A model generated the notes under the pieces. It did not search any database. It had not been told where the DNA came from and saw nothing but the letters and a program-made list of their open reading frames with translations. Shown piece by piece: positions 44,098 through 53,068 of a DNA stretch of 64,000 bases. The stretch comes from Mesorhizobium sp. (GTDB taxonomy: Bacteria; Pseudomonadota; Alphaproteobacteria; Rhizobiales; Rhizobiaceae), in the NCBI GenBank assembly GCA_004963905.1, contig SUGL01000001.1:124001-188000 (forward strand), given 5' to 3'. The translations under genes and the position numbers were made by a program. The stretch's first letter is position 1, and each line of letters begins with the position of its first letter.

Positions 44098-45189
44098 TCA
44101 GGCCAGCTCGACGGTCCGCTTCTCCGCGATGCTCTGTTCGGCGGCGAGCACAATGCGCAGGCTGTTCACCGCGGCATCCATCTGCTCGGTCAGGTCGAGA
44201 TCCTCGCGGATGGCGCGCAGGAAGAAGGCCTGCTCGCGGTCGCAAAGCTCCTGGTGGCCGGGCTCGTCCTCCATGCTGACGATCTCGTCGGGCTTCGAAA
44301 AGTTCTTGTCGCCGTCGACCTGCGCATAGTGGATCTTCAGCGCGTCGGTCTTGGTATGGCGGTCGATGTCGGCGGAATCCGATACCTCTTCGGCTTCCTT
44401 GGCGCTGCCTGCCTGCTGGCCGGCGACGATCGAGACGGCACCCTTCGGGCCGACCACGTCCTTCACGAAATAGGCCGTCTCGCTCATCATCGGTCCCCAG
44501 CCCGCCTCGTACCAGCCGACCGAGCCGTCATCGAAGGTGACATGCAGGTGGCCGTAATTCTGCTTGTCGGCCTCGGCCCAGAGTTTCGCGCCGATGCCGT
44601 GCACGCGCACCGGCTTGGCGCCGGTGAGCTGGCACATGACGTCGACATAGTGCACGCCGCAATCGACGATCGGGATCAGCGAGTCGATCAGGTTCTTGTG
44701 CCAATGCCAGGCGGTGCCGCTGCTCTGTTGGTTGAGGTTGAGGCGCATCACCAGCGGCTTGCCGAGCGTCTTGCCGACCTCGATGAATTTGATCCAGGAC
44801 GGGTGGACGCGCAGGATGTAGCCCAGCACCAGCTTGCGGTTCTTGGCACGCGCCGCGGCCACCACCTTCTCGGCGTCCGCGATGTTGGTGGCGAGAGGTT
44901 TTTCCATGAACACATGGCAGTTGGCGGCGATCGCCTTCAGCGCATATTCGGCATGCGTATTCGGCCAGCTGTTGATCGAGACCGCGTCCGGCTTGGTTTC
45001 CTTCAGCGCCAGGTCGAAATCCTCATAGAGCGGATAGCCGGCAAGTTCCTTTGGGATCTTCCTGTTGCTCTTGATGGTGCGGCTCATGATGCCGACTATC
45101 TCGAAGCCGTCGGAGCGGTGATAGGCGCTGGCATGCGAGGCGCCCATATTGCCCAGACCAACCACCAGGATTCTTACTTTGTCGGCCAT
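44098..45189 (-). CDS. Gfo/Idh/MocA family oxidoreductase
   Basis: A 363-residue NAD(P)-dependent dehydrogenase. The Rossmann motif I-L-V-V-G-L-G-N-M-G-A-S-H-A is at residues 7-20, E-K-P-L-A-T-N near residue 95, and D-C-G-V-H-Y-V-D-V-M near residue 176. Family members oxidise sugars, inositols and related polyols; its substrate is unknown. GGGAGG lies before ATG 45189. It is fourth in the operon ATPase-permease-binding protein-oxidoreductase-amidase, so the imported compound is probably its substrate. Confidence 0.88.
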   Translation of the reverse strand: MADKVRILVVGLGNMGASHASAYHRSDGFEIVGIMSRTIKSNRKIPKELAGYPLYEDFDLALKETKPDAVSINSWPNTHAEYALKAIAANCHVFMEKPLATNIADAEKVVAAARAKNRKLVLGYILRVHPSWIKFIEVGKTLGKPLVMRLNLNQQSSGTAWHWHKNLIDSLIPIVDCGVHYVDVMCQLTGAKPVRVHGIGAKLWAEADKQNYGHLHVTFDDGSVGWYEAGWGPMMSETAYFVKDVVGPKGAVSIVAGQQAGSAKEAEEVSDSADIDRHTKTDALKIHYAQVDGDKNFSKPDEIVSMEDEPGHQELCDREQAFFLRAIREDLDLTEQMDAAVNSLRIVLAAEQSIAEKRTVELA

Positions 45190-45286
45190 GTCAGCCTCCC
45201 AGATTATCAATTGAACTGTGGGTGGCGATGTACGGCCGCCGCCCATGTGCCTGTCCGGGCAATCGCCTCAGGTTGGCGCTACCCCT

Positions 45287-45432
45287 CATTGCCCTGCCGG
45301 GCATTTCTCCCCGTATAGGGACGGGGAGAAAGAAGCCTTCGCCGAGGGTTTCGCCAATCACCGGCGTTGGGGCCATCTCCCTTCTCCCCGTCACTATACG
45401 GGGAGAAGGTGCCGGCAGGCGGATGAGGGGCA
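45287..45432. repeat. Intergenic repeat, family D (copy 2)
   Basis: Begins CCCTCATTGCCCTGCCGGGC, pairs TCTCCCCGTATA with TATACGGGGAGA, and ends GAAGGTGCCGGCAGGCGGATGAGGGG. Bases 45349-45368 match the tail of family C copy 1 at 18755-18774. It lies between the binding-protein and oxidoreductase genes, inside the operon. Confidence 0.75.
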
Positions 45433-45456
45433 GCGCTGACCTCAACAATTGCAGCC

Positions 45457-46629
45457 CTACTTCACCGCCGAATCGAACAGGTGCGCTTTGATCTTTTCGA
45501 TGTCGAGCGCGGCAAAGCCCTCCGACAGTTTCACGCCGTCTGCATCGGCCTTGACCTTGGCCTTGTCGAAATCATTGGCGGCCTTGATCAGGTCGTTGGT
45601 GCAGACGTCCTCGGCCTTCACCGGCGCGGTGATCTGGCCGATCTTCAGGATCTCGTCGAAGAAGCCCTGCCAGCTCGCCATGTCGTGCGAGCCCCAGCCG
45701 CCGCGCTTGTCCATGTCGCCGCGGAAGACGTTGATCTGCTGCAGGATCGAGGTGGTGCCGAGCTCCGGCCCGAGGTTCTTGGCCAAGGTCGGGAACTGCT
45801 CGAACACGGCCTCGACGGCCGCGCGCGGGCTCTGGTAGCCGAATTCGAGGCCCATCGCCCAGCCGCGCAGGTACTTCTCCAGGAAGGCCTTCTTGTCGGC
45901 ATCCTCGAGGTCGGCGGCGCGCACGACGAAGGTATTGGCCGGCAGCTTCGAGTTCTGCACGCCCAGCCAATATTCGAAGTCAAGGCCCTTGGCGATCCAT
46001 TCGGCACGCAGCCCCTCCCAGGAGAGTGCGGCGTCGCCCTGGCCGCCGGCAAGTGCTGTACCCCAGGTCGGCCAGCCGGCCTCGACATATTTCACCTTCT
46101 TGATGTCGACGCCCTGGGCCGCAAGCAGCGGATCGACGATCGCCTGCCAGGCGGCGGAGCCGAGCAGGATGGTCTTGCCTTCGAGATCCTTGAGGTTCTT
46201 GGTGCCCTGGCCCTTGCGGAAGGCGAGGCTGAAGGTGTCGCGCGCGCCCATGTGGAACACGGACTTCAGCTTCATGCCGTTCTGGATGGCGAAGGAGAAG
46301 ACGCCGGGCGAGGGGAAGCCCATGTCGGCCTGTCCGACATCGACGAACTTCACCGTCGCCGTGCCGTCCGACGGACCAGGCTGCATGTCGGTATTGAGGT
46401 CGCCGAAATAGCCGGCCTTCTTGGCCGACCAGTAGGGATAATCGTCCAGCACTTCCAGCGTGCCGCGCGGCGAGATCCAGGTGAATTTTTCATAAGCCGC
46501 CGCCCTGGCTTTCAAGCCCGATGCGCCGAGCGCGGTGGCGGTCACGACGCCGGCCGCCGTCACCTGCAGGAAGTAGCGGCGGCTGATGCCCGCAGCAGCC
46601 GTGGAATGGATCGGATTTTCGCTGGTCAT
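45457..46629 (-). CDS. ABC transporter substrate-binding protein (NMT1/NitT-TauT type)
   Basis: A 390-residue periplasmic binding protein with a Tat-type leader (I-S-R-R-Y-F-L-Q-V-T, cleavage near A-R-A-A). The NMT1-like core includes F-V-D-V-G-Q-A-D-M-G-F-P-S-P, L-K-D-L-E-G-K-T-I-L-L-G-S and a G-D-A-A-L-S-W-E segment. Such proteins bind nitrate, sulfonates, pyrimidine precursors or aromatic acids. The ligand is not readable here. GGGGAAT precedes the ATG. Confidence 0.85.
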   Translation of the reverse strand: MTSENPIHSTAAAGISRRYFLQVTAAGVVTATALGASGLKARAAAYEKFTWISPRGTLEVLDDYPYWSAKKAGYFGDLNTDMQPGPSDGTATVKFVDVGQADMGFPSPGVFSFAIQNGMKLKSVFHMGARDTFSLAFRKGQGTKNLKDLEGKTILLGSAAWQAIVDPLLAAQGVDIKKVKYVEAGWPTWGTALAGGQGDAALSWEGLRAEWIAKGLDFEYWLGVQNSKLPANTFVVRAADLEDADKKAFLEKYLRGWAMGLEFGYQSPRAAVEAVFEQFPTLAKNLGPELGTTSILQQINVFRGDMDKRGGWGSHDMASWQGFFDEILKIGQITAPVKAEDVCTNDLIKAANDFDKAKVKADADGVKLSEGFAALDIEKIKAHLFDSAVK

Positions 46630-46709
46630 GGCATTCCCCTTTGTTGATTGCCCTCTATCGTTCACTTGCCTTGCCTTCGCCCGCCTCCCGGGCGTTCATG
46701 CTCCGATGC

Positions 46710-47558
46710 TCAGGTCTCCCAGCTCGCCCATTTCTTGCCGATCAGGAAGAACAGCACGTAGATCAGGATGCCGAGGATCGACAGGATGAGCACCACTGCG
46801 AAGAATTGCGGCATCTGGATCATCGACGAATAGGAGGTGAGCCGGTTGCCGAGGCCGAAGCCGCCGCCGACCATCTCGGCGCCGACTGCGGTCAAGAGCC
46901 CGAAGATCGCGCCGATCATCAGGCCGACCAGGATCATCGGCAGCGCCATAGGCGCGCGGATCTTCCAGAATATCTGCAAGGTGCTCGCGCCGTAGGAGCG
47001 GGCGAGCGCGATCTTGGCGCTGTCGACGCGGCGAAAGCCGGTGGCGGCGTTGATCATCACCATCGGGCCGGCGGCCAGCGCCACGGCGATGATGCGCGGC
47101 GCATAGCCGAAGCCGGAGCGCAGGATGAGCAGCGGCACCAGCGCCAGCATCGGCGTGGTGACGAGGATGAGGATGTAAGGCGCGACGATTTTTTCCGCGA
47201 AGGGGAACTGTGTGATCACCGCCGCCATCACCAGGCCGACGATGGCGCCGATGGCAAAGCCCGAAACCAGCTCGACCAGCGTGTAGCCGAGATGCGGCGC
47301 GATCAGCGGGAACTCGTCGAACAGCGCGTAAACGATCGAGCTTGGCGGCGGCATGATGTATTGCGGCACGTGGAAGATGCGGAGCGCCAGCTCGATGCCG
47401 CCGATGATCACCACGGCGACGGCGAGGATCGCCGCCACCTCGGCGCCGGACTTGACGCCGGGGCCGCCGGCGAAGGCGGAAAGATTGGTGAGGCTGACGT
47501 CCTGGCCGTCGCCGCCCTTGCTCTTCGAGAATTCCGGAATGGCGTCGCCCCCGCTCAC
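46710..47558 (-). CDS. ABC transporter permease (NitT/TauT type)
   Basis: A 282-residue permease with about six transmembrane helices and the ATPase-coupling loop near A-R-S-Y-G-A-S-T-L-Q-I-F-W-K-I-R-A-P-M-A-L-P. It overlaps the ATPase gene by four bases, and the binding-protein gene follows 80 bases downstream. Confidence 0.9.
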   Translation of the reverse strand: MSGGDAIPEFSKSKGGDGQDVSLTNLSAFAGGPGVKSGAEVAAILAVAVVIIGGIELALRIFHVPQYIMPPPSSIVYALFDEFPLIAPHLGYTLVELVSGFAIGAIVGLVMAAVITQFPFAEKIVAPYILILVTTPMLALVPLLILRSGFGYAPRIIAVALAAGPMVMINAATGFRRVDSAKIALARSYGASTLQIFWKIRAPMALPMILVGLMIGAIFGLLTAVGAEMVGGGFGLGNRLTSYSSMIQMPQFFAVVLILSILGILIYVLFFLIGKKWASWET

Positions 47559-48388
47559 GGCCTGATCCTCACGATTTCAGCGGTTTCTTGTCCCTGCTGC
47601 TCCGATCCCTTCGGCCGGCGCTCGCCGACGATGTCCATCTTGATGCGGTTGGTGAGGTCGAAGACCTCCTTGGTCGCCATGATCTCCAGCGAGCGCGGCC
47701 GCGGAAACGGCACGTCATACACCTTGGCGACGCGGCCTGGCCGGGTCGTCAGCACCACGACCCGGTCGGAGAGGAAGATCGCTTCCTCGATGCTGTGGGT
47801 GATGAAGACGATCGTCGTCTTGGTGTCGAGCCAGATCTCTTCGACGAGGCGGTTCATCTCCTCGCGAGTGAAGCTGTCGAGCGCGCCGAAGGGCTCGTCC
47901 ATCAGAAGCACGGAAGGCTTCAGCGCCAGCGCGCGTACGATCGCCGCGCGCTGCTGCATGCCGCCGGAAAGCTCGCGCGGGAACTTGCCGCCGAAGCCGT
48001 CGAGCCCGACGCGGTTCAAGAGATGCGCGATCCAGGCCCGGTCGGGCTTCTCGCCCTTCATCTCGAAGGGGAAGTTGATATTGGCGTCGAGGTTGCGCCA
48101 GGGCAGCAGGTTCGCTTCCTGGAAGACGATGCCGATCTCGGGGCGCGGGCCGGTGATCTCCTTGCCGTCGAGCAGGATCGAGCCGCTGGTCAGCCGGTGC
48201 AGGCCCGACATCGACCACAAAAGCGTGGTCTTGCCGCAACCGGAAGGGCCGACGATGGAGACGATCTCATTGGCGTGCACATCGAGGCTGCAGCGGTCCA
48301 GGGCGAGGAGATCGCCGGAGGCCGTGCTGTAGACCTTGCTCGCTGCCTGCACGCCGAGCTTCGGCGTTCTTGCGCTGCCCGTATTCAT
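47555..48388 (-). CDS. ABC transporter ATP-binding protein (NitT/TauT type)
   Basis: A 277-residue ATPase: Walker A G-P-S-G-C-G-K-T-T-L-L, Q-loop V-F-Q-E-A-N-L-L-P-W, signature L-S-G-G-M-Q-Q-R-A-A-I-V-R-A-L and Walker B V-L-L-M-D-E-P-F-G-A-L-D, with switch histidine F-I-T-H-S-I-E-E-A. First gene of the catabolic operon, divergent from the RpiR regulator. GGGGGAG lies before ATG 48388. Confidence 0.93.
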   Translation of the reverse strand: MNTGSARTPKLGVQAASKVYSTASGDLLALDRCSLDVHANEIVSIVGPSGCGKTTLLWSMSGLHRLTSGSILLDGKEITGPRPEIGIVFQEANLLPWRNLDANINFPFEMKGEKPDRAWIAHLLNRVGLDGFGGKFPRELSGGMQQRAAIVRALALKPSVLLMDEPFGALDSFTREEMNRLVEEIWLDTKTTIVFITHSIEEAIFLSDRVVVLTTRPGRVAKVYDVPFPRPRSLEIMATKEVFDLTNRIKMDIVGERRPKGSEQQGQETAEIVRIRP

Positions 48389-48504
48389 GCTCCCCCTCGG
48401 AGACTGCGCGATGCGTTGCCAAAGGCCCACCCGTCCGCGAAATTAGTCTGTAACTATCCTACTTTACTGTCAAGCGACGACAAAGAGCTGGCGCAATCAG
48501 GTTC

Positions 48505-48531
48505 AATCAGTTCTTATCTAAGAGTCTGATT
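48505..48531. promoter_or_regulatory. Candidate RpiR operator in divergent spacer
   Basis: AATCAGTTCTTA (48505-48516) and TAAGAGTCTGATT (48519-48531) form a near-palindrome with a one-base bulge. CAATCAG also occurs at 48494-48500 and 48504-48510, a ten-base period. The 274-base spacer between the transporter ATPase and the regulator is AT-rich and must hold both promoters. Confidence 0.45.
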
Positions 48532-48662
48532 TTTCGCTATTTTTGATCCTCTTGCGGTGTGTGTTACTTTCCTACATACTCGCTTCAGTTGATTGCCTAT
48601 GGTCAGCGGGCGGATAATCGCAAATATGGTGGGTCCAGAAACGGGCAGGGAAGGACTGGCCA

Positions 48663-49610
48663 ATGACCGAAGCTGACAGCCAGGTGCTGCGAATTCCCGA
48701 TGAGGACGGCGACCGGCACGACCATGTCAGACGCTTCCCGGACATCATTTCGCAGGTGAAGGACAGCTACGCGGATTTGCGGCCGGCCGAGCGCCGCGTT
48801 GCCGATGTCGTGCTCGACGATGTCAAATACGCGGTCGACGCGTCCAATGCCGCGCTCGCGCAGCGCGCGCAGGTCAGCGAGCCGACGGTCACCCGCTTCT
48901 GTCGCGCCATCGGCTGCGAGGGCGTGCGCGACTTCAAGCTGAAGCTGGCGCAAAGCCTGGTCGTCGGCGCGCTCTATCTCAGCACCAAGCCGCAACCTTC
49001 GAACAGCGACAGCGGCATGCCGTTCTGGAACGCCGTGTTCGGCGAAGCGCGGCGCGCGCTGCAGGAGGCCGAGCGGCAGATCGACCCAGGGCAGTTGCAG
49101 AAGGCGGCGGAACTGATCGCCAAGGCAAGGCAGGTGACGGTGTTCGGCCTCGGCGGCAGCTCGTCGGCGCTGGCGCAGGAAACGCAATACCGCCTGTTCC
49201 GCTATGGCATAACGATCAGCGCGCAGTGCGACCCGTATCTGATGCGCATGACGGCTTCGACGCTGAAGCCCGGCGACGTGGTGATCGCGATTTCGGCGAC
49301 GGGGCGCACACGTGAGGTGATCGAGGCGGTGGAGCTTGCCAAGCATTATCGCGCCGACGCGATCTGCGTGACGGCGCCGGACACGGAACTGACGCGGGTC
49401 TGCGATGTGCGGCTGACGATGGCGGTTCCCGAATATCCCGACACGCTGAAGCCGACCGCTTCGCGCTACGCCTTCCTGGCGGCGATCGATCTGCTGGCGG
49501 TGGCGTCGGCCTACAAGCTCGACGGCCCGGCGCGCGAGACGGTGCGCCGCATAAAGTACAACGCCCAGATTCACCGGACGGGCAAGGAGATGGAGCCGCT
49601 GGGTGACTAA
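48663..49610 (+). CDS. MurR/RpiR family transcriptional regulator
   Basis: A 315-residue regulator. The N-terminal HTH_6 domain has R-P-A-E-R-R-V-A-D-V-V-L and Q-R-A-Q-V-S-E-P-T-V-T-R-F-C-R-A-I-G. The SIS domain has V-F-G-L-G-G-S-S-S-A-L-A-Q-E and I-A-I-S-A-T-G-R-T-R-E, which binds phosphosugars in many members. It is divergent from the ABC-oxidoreductase operon and probably controls it; a polyol or sugar-like inducer would fit the Gfo/Idh enzyme. Confidence 0.9.
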   Translation: MTEADSQVLRIPDEDGDRHDHVRRFPDIISQVKDSYADLRPAERRVADVVLDDVKYAVDASNAALAQRAQVSEPTVTRFCRAIGCEGVRDFKLKLAQSLVVGALYLSTKPQPSNSDSGMPFWNAVFGEARRALQEAERQIDPGQLQKAAELIAKARQVTVFGLGGSSSALAQETQYRLFRYGITISAQCDPYLMRMTASTLKPGDVVIAISATGRTREVIEAVELAKHYRADAICVTAPDTELTRVCDVRLTMAVPEYPDTLKPTASRYAFLAAIDLLAVASAYKLDGPARETVRRIKYNAQIHRTGKEMEPLGD

Positions 49611-49628
49611 TGCCTGCGGACGTTTGCG

Positions 49629-49747
49629 CTGCCCCTCACCCTTACCCTCTCCCCGTGAAGGACGGGGAGAGGGGGCGCCAGCGCTAGAGCTTGTCCCTTC
49701 TCCCCGTTCTTCACGAGGAGAAGGTGCCGGCAGGCGGATGAGGGGCG
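49629..49747. repeat. Intergenic repeat, family D (copy 3)
   Basis: GCCCCTCACCCTTACCCTCT, CTCTCCCCGTGAAGGACGGG then CTTCTCCCCG facing GAGGAGAAGG and the end TGCCGGCAGGCGGATGAGGG. The end is nearly identical to copy 2. It lies between the regulator and the monooxygenase gene. Confidence 0.75.
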
Positions 49748-49804
49748 GCGCCGAGTTCGACAATTGACGGCCCAAATGCATGGATGCCTGGAGGAAGAAC
49801 AAAA

Positions 49805-51595
49805 ATGCTCGATATCGCACCATCGCAACAGGCGGCGACCTGGCTCGGCTCGTTCGGCCGGGCGCTCGAAGTTGGCGACATCGAGGCGGCGACGAACCTC
49901 TTCGTTGAGGATTGCTACTGGCGCGACCTGCTCACCTTCACATGGAACATCAAGACCATGGAAGGCCAGGCGGCGGTCTGCGAGATGCTCGAGGCCACGC
50001 TGCCATCGGCACGGCCGTCGCACTGGCGCCTGTCAGGCGAAGCCAGCATCGACGACGGCATCATCGAGGCCTGGTTCAGCTTCGAGACGGCCGTGGCGCG
50101 AGGCGAGGGCATCCTGCGGCTCAAGGACGGCCGCTGCCGGACGCTGTTCACGGCGATGAGCGAGCTCAAGGGTTTCGAGGAGCAGAAGGGACCGGCCCGG
50201 CCGCTCGGTATCCGCCACAAGGCCGATCCCGAGCGCGAGACCTGGGCCGAGAAAAGAGCGCGCGAGGCGCGCGAGCTCGGCGTGCACGAGCAACCCTACT
50301 GCCTGGTGATCGGCGGCGGCCAGGGCGGCATCATGCTGGGCGCCCGGCTGCGGCAGCTCGGCGTGCCGACGCTCATCGTCGAGAAGAATGCGCGCGCCGG
50401 CGATTCCTGGCGCAACCGCTACCGTTCGCTCGTGCTGCACGACCCGGTCTGGTACGACCATCTGCCCTATATCCCGTTCCCGGAAAACTGGCCGGTGTTC
50501 ACGCCCAAGGACAAGATGGGCGACTGGCTGGAAATGTATGCCCGCGTCATGGAGCTGAATTACTGGGTCGCCACCAAATGCATCAGCGCCGCCTATGACG
50601 AGGCCGAGAAGGTCTGGACGGTCGTGGTCGACCGTGTCGGCCAGCGCATCACGCTGAGGCCCAAGCACATCGTCTTCGCCACCGGCGCCTATGGGCCGCC
50701 GCGACGGATCGAGCTGCCCGGCGCGGACAGCTTCAAGGGCGAGCTGCTGCATTCCAGCCAGTATTCGACCGGCGAGAAATTCCGCGGCAAGCGCGTCGCG
50801 GTGATCGGCGCGGCAAGCTCGGGCCACGATGTCTGCGTCGACCTCTGGGAGGCGGGCGCCAAGGTCACCATGGTGCAGCGCTCGCCGACGACGGTGGTGA
50901 AGTCCGACACGCTGATGGAGGTCGGCTTCGAGATCTTTTCCGAAAAGGCGCTGGCGCGCGGCATCACCACCGACAAGGCCGACATGATCGTCGCCTCGAC
51001 GCCGTTCGCGCTGGTGCCGAAAGGCCAGCGGGCGCTCTATGACGTTATCCGCGAGCGCGACGCGGATTTCTACAAGCGGCTGAGCGCCAGTGGCTTTGCG
51101 ATCGACTTCGGCGAGGACGAGACCGGTCTTTTGATGAAGGCCTACCGCACCGGCTCAGGCTACTACATCGATGTCGGAGCCTGCGAGCTGATCCTGAACG
51201 GCGAGATCGCGGTGAAGAGCGGGGTCGGCATCAAGGCGCTGTCGCCGAGCGGCATCCTGTTCGAGGACGGCAGTGAGCTCGCCGTCGACGCGATCGTCTG
51301 CTGCACCGGCTACCAGTCGATGAACGAGACGGTGGCGGCGATCGTCTCGCGCGAGGTCGCCGATAAGGTCGGCCCGTGCTGGGGGCTGGGCTCCGGCGTC
51401 AAGGGCGACCCCGGCCCATGGCAAGGCGAATTGCGCAACATGTGGAAGCCGACGGCGCAGGAGGCGCTGTGGTTCCACGGCGGCAACCTCGCGCTGTCGA
51501 GGTTCTACTCGAAGTTCGTGGCAATGCAGCTCAAGGCGAGGATGGAGGGGATCGCCACGCCGGTTTACGGCGAGCCGAGCAATGCGCGAACCTAG
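49805..51595 (+). CDS. NTF2-like/flavin monooxygenase fusion protein
   Basis: A 596-residue two-domain protein. Residues 1-120 look like a SnoaL/NTF2-type domain (W-R-D-L-L-T-F-T-W-N-I). Residues about 165-590 are a flavin-dependent monooxygenase with FAD motif V-I-G-G-G-Q-G-G-I-M-L-G-A-R-L, Y-D-H-L-P-Y-I-P-F-P-E-N-W-P, a second Rossmann V-A-V-I-G-A-A-S-S-G-H-D-V and C-C-T-G-Y-Q-S. It resembles group B (FMO/BVMO-like) enzymes. Substrate unknown. AGGA lies before ATG 49805. It faces the amidohydrolase gene across a family C repeat. Confidence 0.88.
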   Translation: MLDIAPSQQAATWLGSFGRALEVGDIEAATNLFVEDCYWRDLLTFTWNIKTMEGQAAVCEMLEATLPSARPSHWRLSGEASIDDGIIEAWFSFETAVARGEGILRLKDGRCRTLFTAMSELKGFEEQKGPARPLGIRHKADPERETWAEKRAREARELGVHEQPYCLVIGGGQGGIMLGARLRQLGVPTLIVEKNARAGDSWRNRYRSLVLHDPVWYDHLPYIPFPENWPVFTPKDKMGDWLEMYARVMELNYWVATKCISAAYDEAEKVWTVVVDRVGQRITLRPKHIVFATGAYGPPRRIELPGADSFKGELLHSSQYSTGEKFRGKRVAVIGAASSGHDVCVDLWEAGAKVTMVQRSPTTVVKSDTLMEVGFEIFSEKALARGITTDKADMIVASTPFALVPKGQRALYDVIRERDADFYKRLSASGFAIDFGEDETGLLMKAYRTGSGYYIDVGACELILNGEIAVKSGVGIKALSPSGILFEDGSELAVDAIVCCTGYQSMNETVAAIVSREVADKVGPCWGLGSGVKGDPGPWQGELRNMWKPTAQEALWFHGGNLALSRFYSKFVAMQLKARMEGIATPVYGEPSNART

Positions 51596-51599
51596 CGTT

Positions 51600-51820
51600 C
51601 GTCATCCTAGGGCGGAGCAAGGAACGAAGCGACGCGCGCAGACCCTAGGATCCATGCCGTGACATTCGTGCCGTGTGCAAGCGGACCAGAACCGGATTCT
51701 TTCGCCGGGATCCTCTCAACTCCCATTCGGCACCGCCGCATTCTTCGGCGACAATCACGGCATGGATTCTAGGGTCTGCGCGCGTCGCTTCGTTCCTTGC
51801 TCCGCCCTAGAATGACGAAG
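51600..51820. repeat. Fold-back intergenic repeat, family C (copy 3, best formed)
   Basis: Left arm 51600-51662 (CGTCATCCTAGGGCGGAGCA...CATGCCGTGA) and right arm 51756-51818 (TCACGGCATGGATTCTAGGG...CCTAGAATGACG) are almost perfectly complementary over about 62 bases with a loop of about 93 bases. The right arm enters the convergent amidohydrolase gene and supplies its last four codons and TAG stop. MITE-like in form, with no visible transposase or clear target duplication. Confidence 0.85.
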
Positions 51821-53045
51821 TTATAGGGCCAAAATGCCTGGCCGCCACATCCACATGCGTGTGGTGCGCATGCGCTTCGAAGCGCTCAGTCTCATTGTGG
51901 TTCGCGGCTTCGTTCGGCCACCATTTGCCGCCGATGACGATGCCGTTGGAGACCAGCCGCCGATCTGCCACCAGTGAAGCGCCGACCGCATCGACGAAGG
52001 TGAAGCGTCCCGGCTGCAACTTGAGCACCGCGACATCGCCGATGCCGCCGACCTTCAGCGTGCCGAGCTCGGGACGGGCGATCGCCTGCGCGGGGTTCAC
52101 GGTCGCCGCGCGCAGCACCTCGACCAGCGGCATGCCGAGCGCCATGAGCTTCGACATGCAGACCAGGATGTCGAAGGCGGGGCCATCGACGCAGTAGAGA
52201 TGGACGTCGCTCGAGATGACGTCGGGCGCCAGGCCCTCGGCAAGCATGGCCCTGGCGACCTCGAAGTCGAAGGAGCCCATGCCGTGGCCGATGTCGAAAA
52301 TCACGCCGCGCTCGCGGGCAAGGCGCATGTCCGGCCGCACCGCGCCCGAAGCGAAGACCGGCGCGTTGGGAAACGGCCGGAAGCAGTGGGTGAGGATATC
52401 GCCATGGCGGAGTCTCGGCAGCACTTCCGAGCGGCCGGGCGGCGGCTCGTCGATATGCGCCATCAGCGGCAGGCCGACCGTATCGGCGGCTTCGAGCGCC
52501 AGGTCTACGGGTGCGACGCCGCTGGTGCCGCCGGCATGCTTGCCGGAACGCACCTTGACGCCGACGACGACGTCGGCGTGCTCGCGCACCGCAGCCACCG
52601 TCTCGCGCGGCTCGCAGAGCCTGAGATCGCTGCATTCGCCGACCGACACGGTCTTGGCGAAGCCGAATATGCCGGCGAAGGAGATGTTGACGTAAGCGAG
52701 GATGCGGACCTTGGAGCGTTCGATGACGTGGCGGCGAAAGCCCAGGAAATTGCCGGCGCCGGCGCTGCCGGCATCGATGAAGGTGGTGGTGCCGCTCTTG
52801 GCGGCGAGCCGGTCGGCGTCGACGCCGAGCGAGGTGCCGCCCCAATAGACATGGCTGTGCAGGTCGACGAGACCGGGCGCGACGATGCAGTCCCTGGCGT
52901 CGACGACCTCACCGGCCGCCTCGGCATCGATGGCCGCGTCGATCGCGGCGACGCGGCCATCGGCGATGGCGACGTCGCGCGCCGCATCGAGGCCCGAGGC
53001 CGGGTCGATCACACGGCCACCCTTGATCAGCAGATCGAACTGCAT
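51807..53045 (-). CDS. Amidohydrolase/deacetylase family metallohydrolase
   Basis: A 412-residue TIM-barrel amidohydrolase. Metal ligands are seen as D-L-H-S-H-V near residue 68, the lysine in V-G-V-K-V-R, M-A-H-I-D-E-P, I-L-T-H-C-F and S-S-D-V-H-L. It resembles dihydroorotase-like deacetylases that open cyclic amides or remove acyl groups from amino sugars. Its last residues (T-S-S-F) and stop come from a family C repeat. GGAG precedes ATG 53045. RidA lies just upstream on the same strand, separated by tandem family A repeats. Confidence 0.86.
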   Translation of the reverse strand: MQFDLLIKGGRVIDPASGLDAARDVAIADGRVAAIDAAIDAEAAGEVVDARDCIVAPGLVDLHSHVYWGGTSLGVDADRLAAKSGTTTFIDAGSAGAGNFLGFRRHVIERSKVRILAYVNISFAGIFGFAKTVSVGECSDLRLCEPRETVAAVREHADVVVGVKVRSGKHAGGTSGVAPVDLALEAADTVGLPLMAHIDEPPPGRSEVLPRLRHGDILTHCFRPFPNAPVFASGAVRPDMRLARERGVIFDIGHGMGSFDFEVARAMLAEGLAPDVISSDVHLYCVDGPAFDILVCMSKLMALGMPLVEVLRAATVNPAQAIARPELGTLKVGGIGDVAVLKLQPGRFTFVDAVGASLVADRRLVSNGIVIGGKWWPNEAANHNETERFEAHAHHTHVDVAARHFGPITSSF

Positions 53046-53068
53046 CGGCGTCTCCTTGGCGTCCACTG

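Noticed and set aside
51600..51820. Insertion sequence
   Set aside because: Inverted arms are present but there is no transposase frame inside or beside it; treated as a non-coding repeat.
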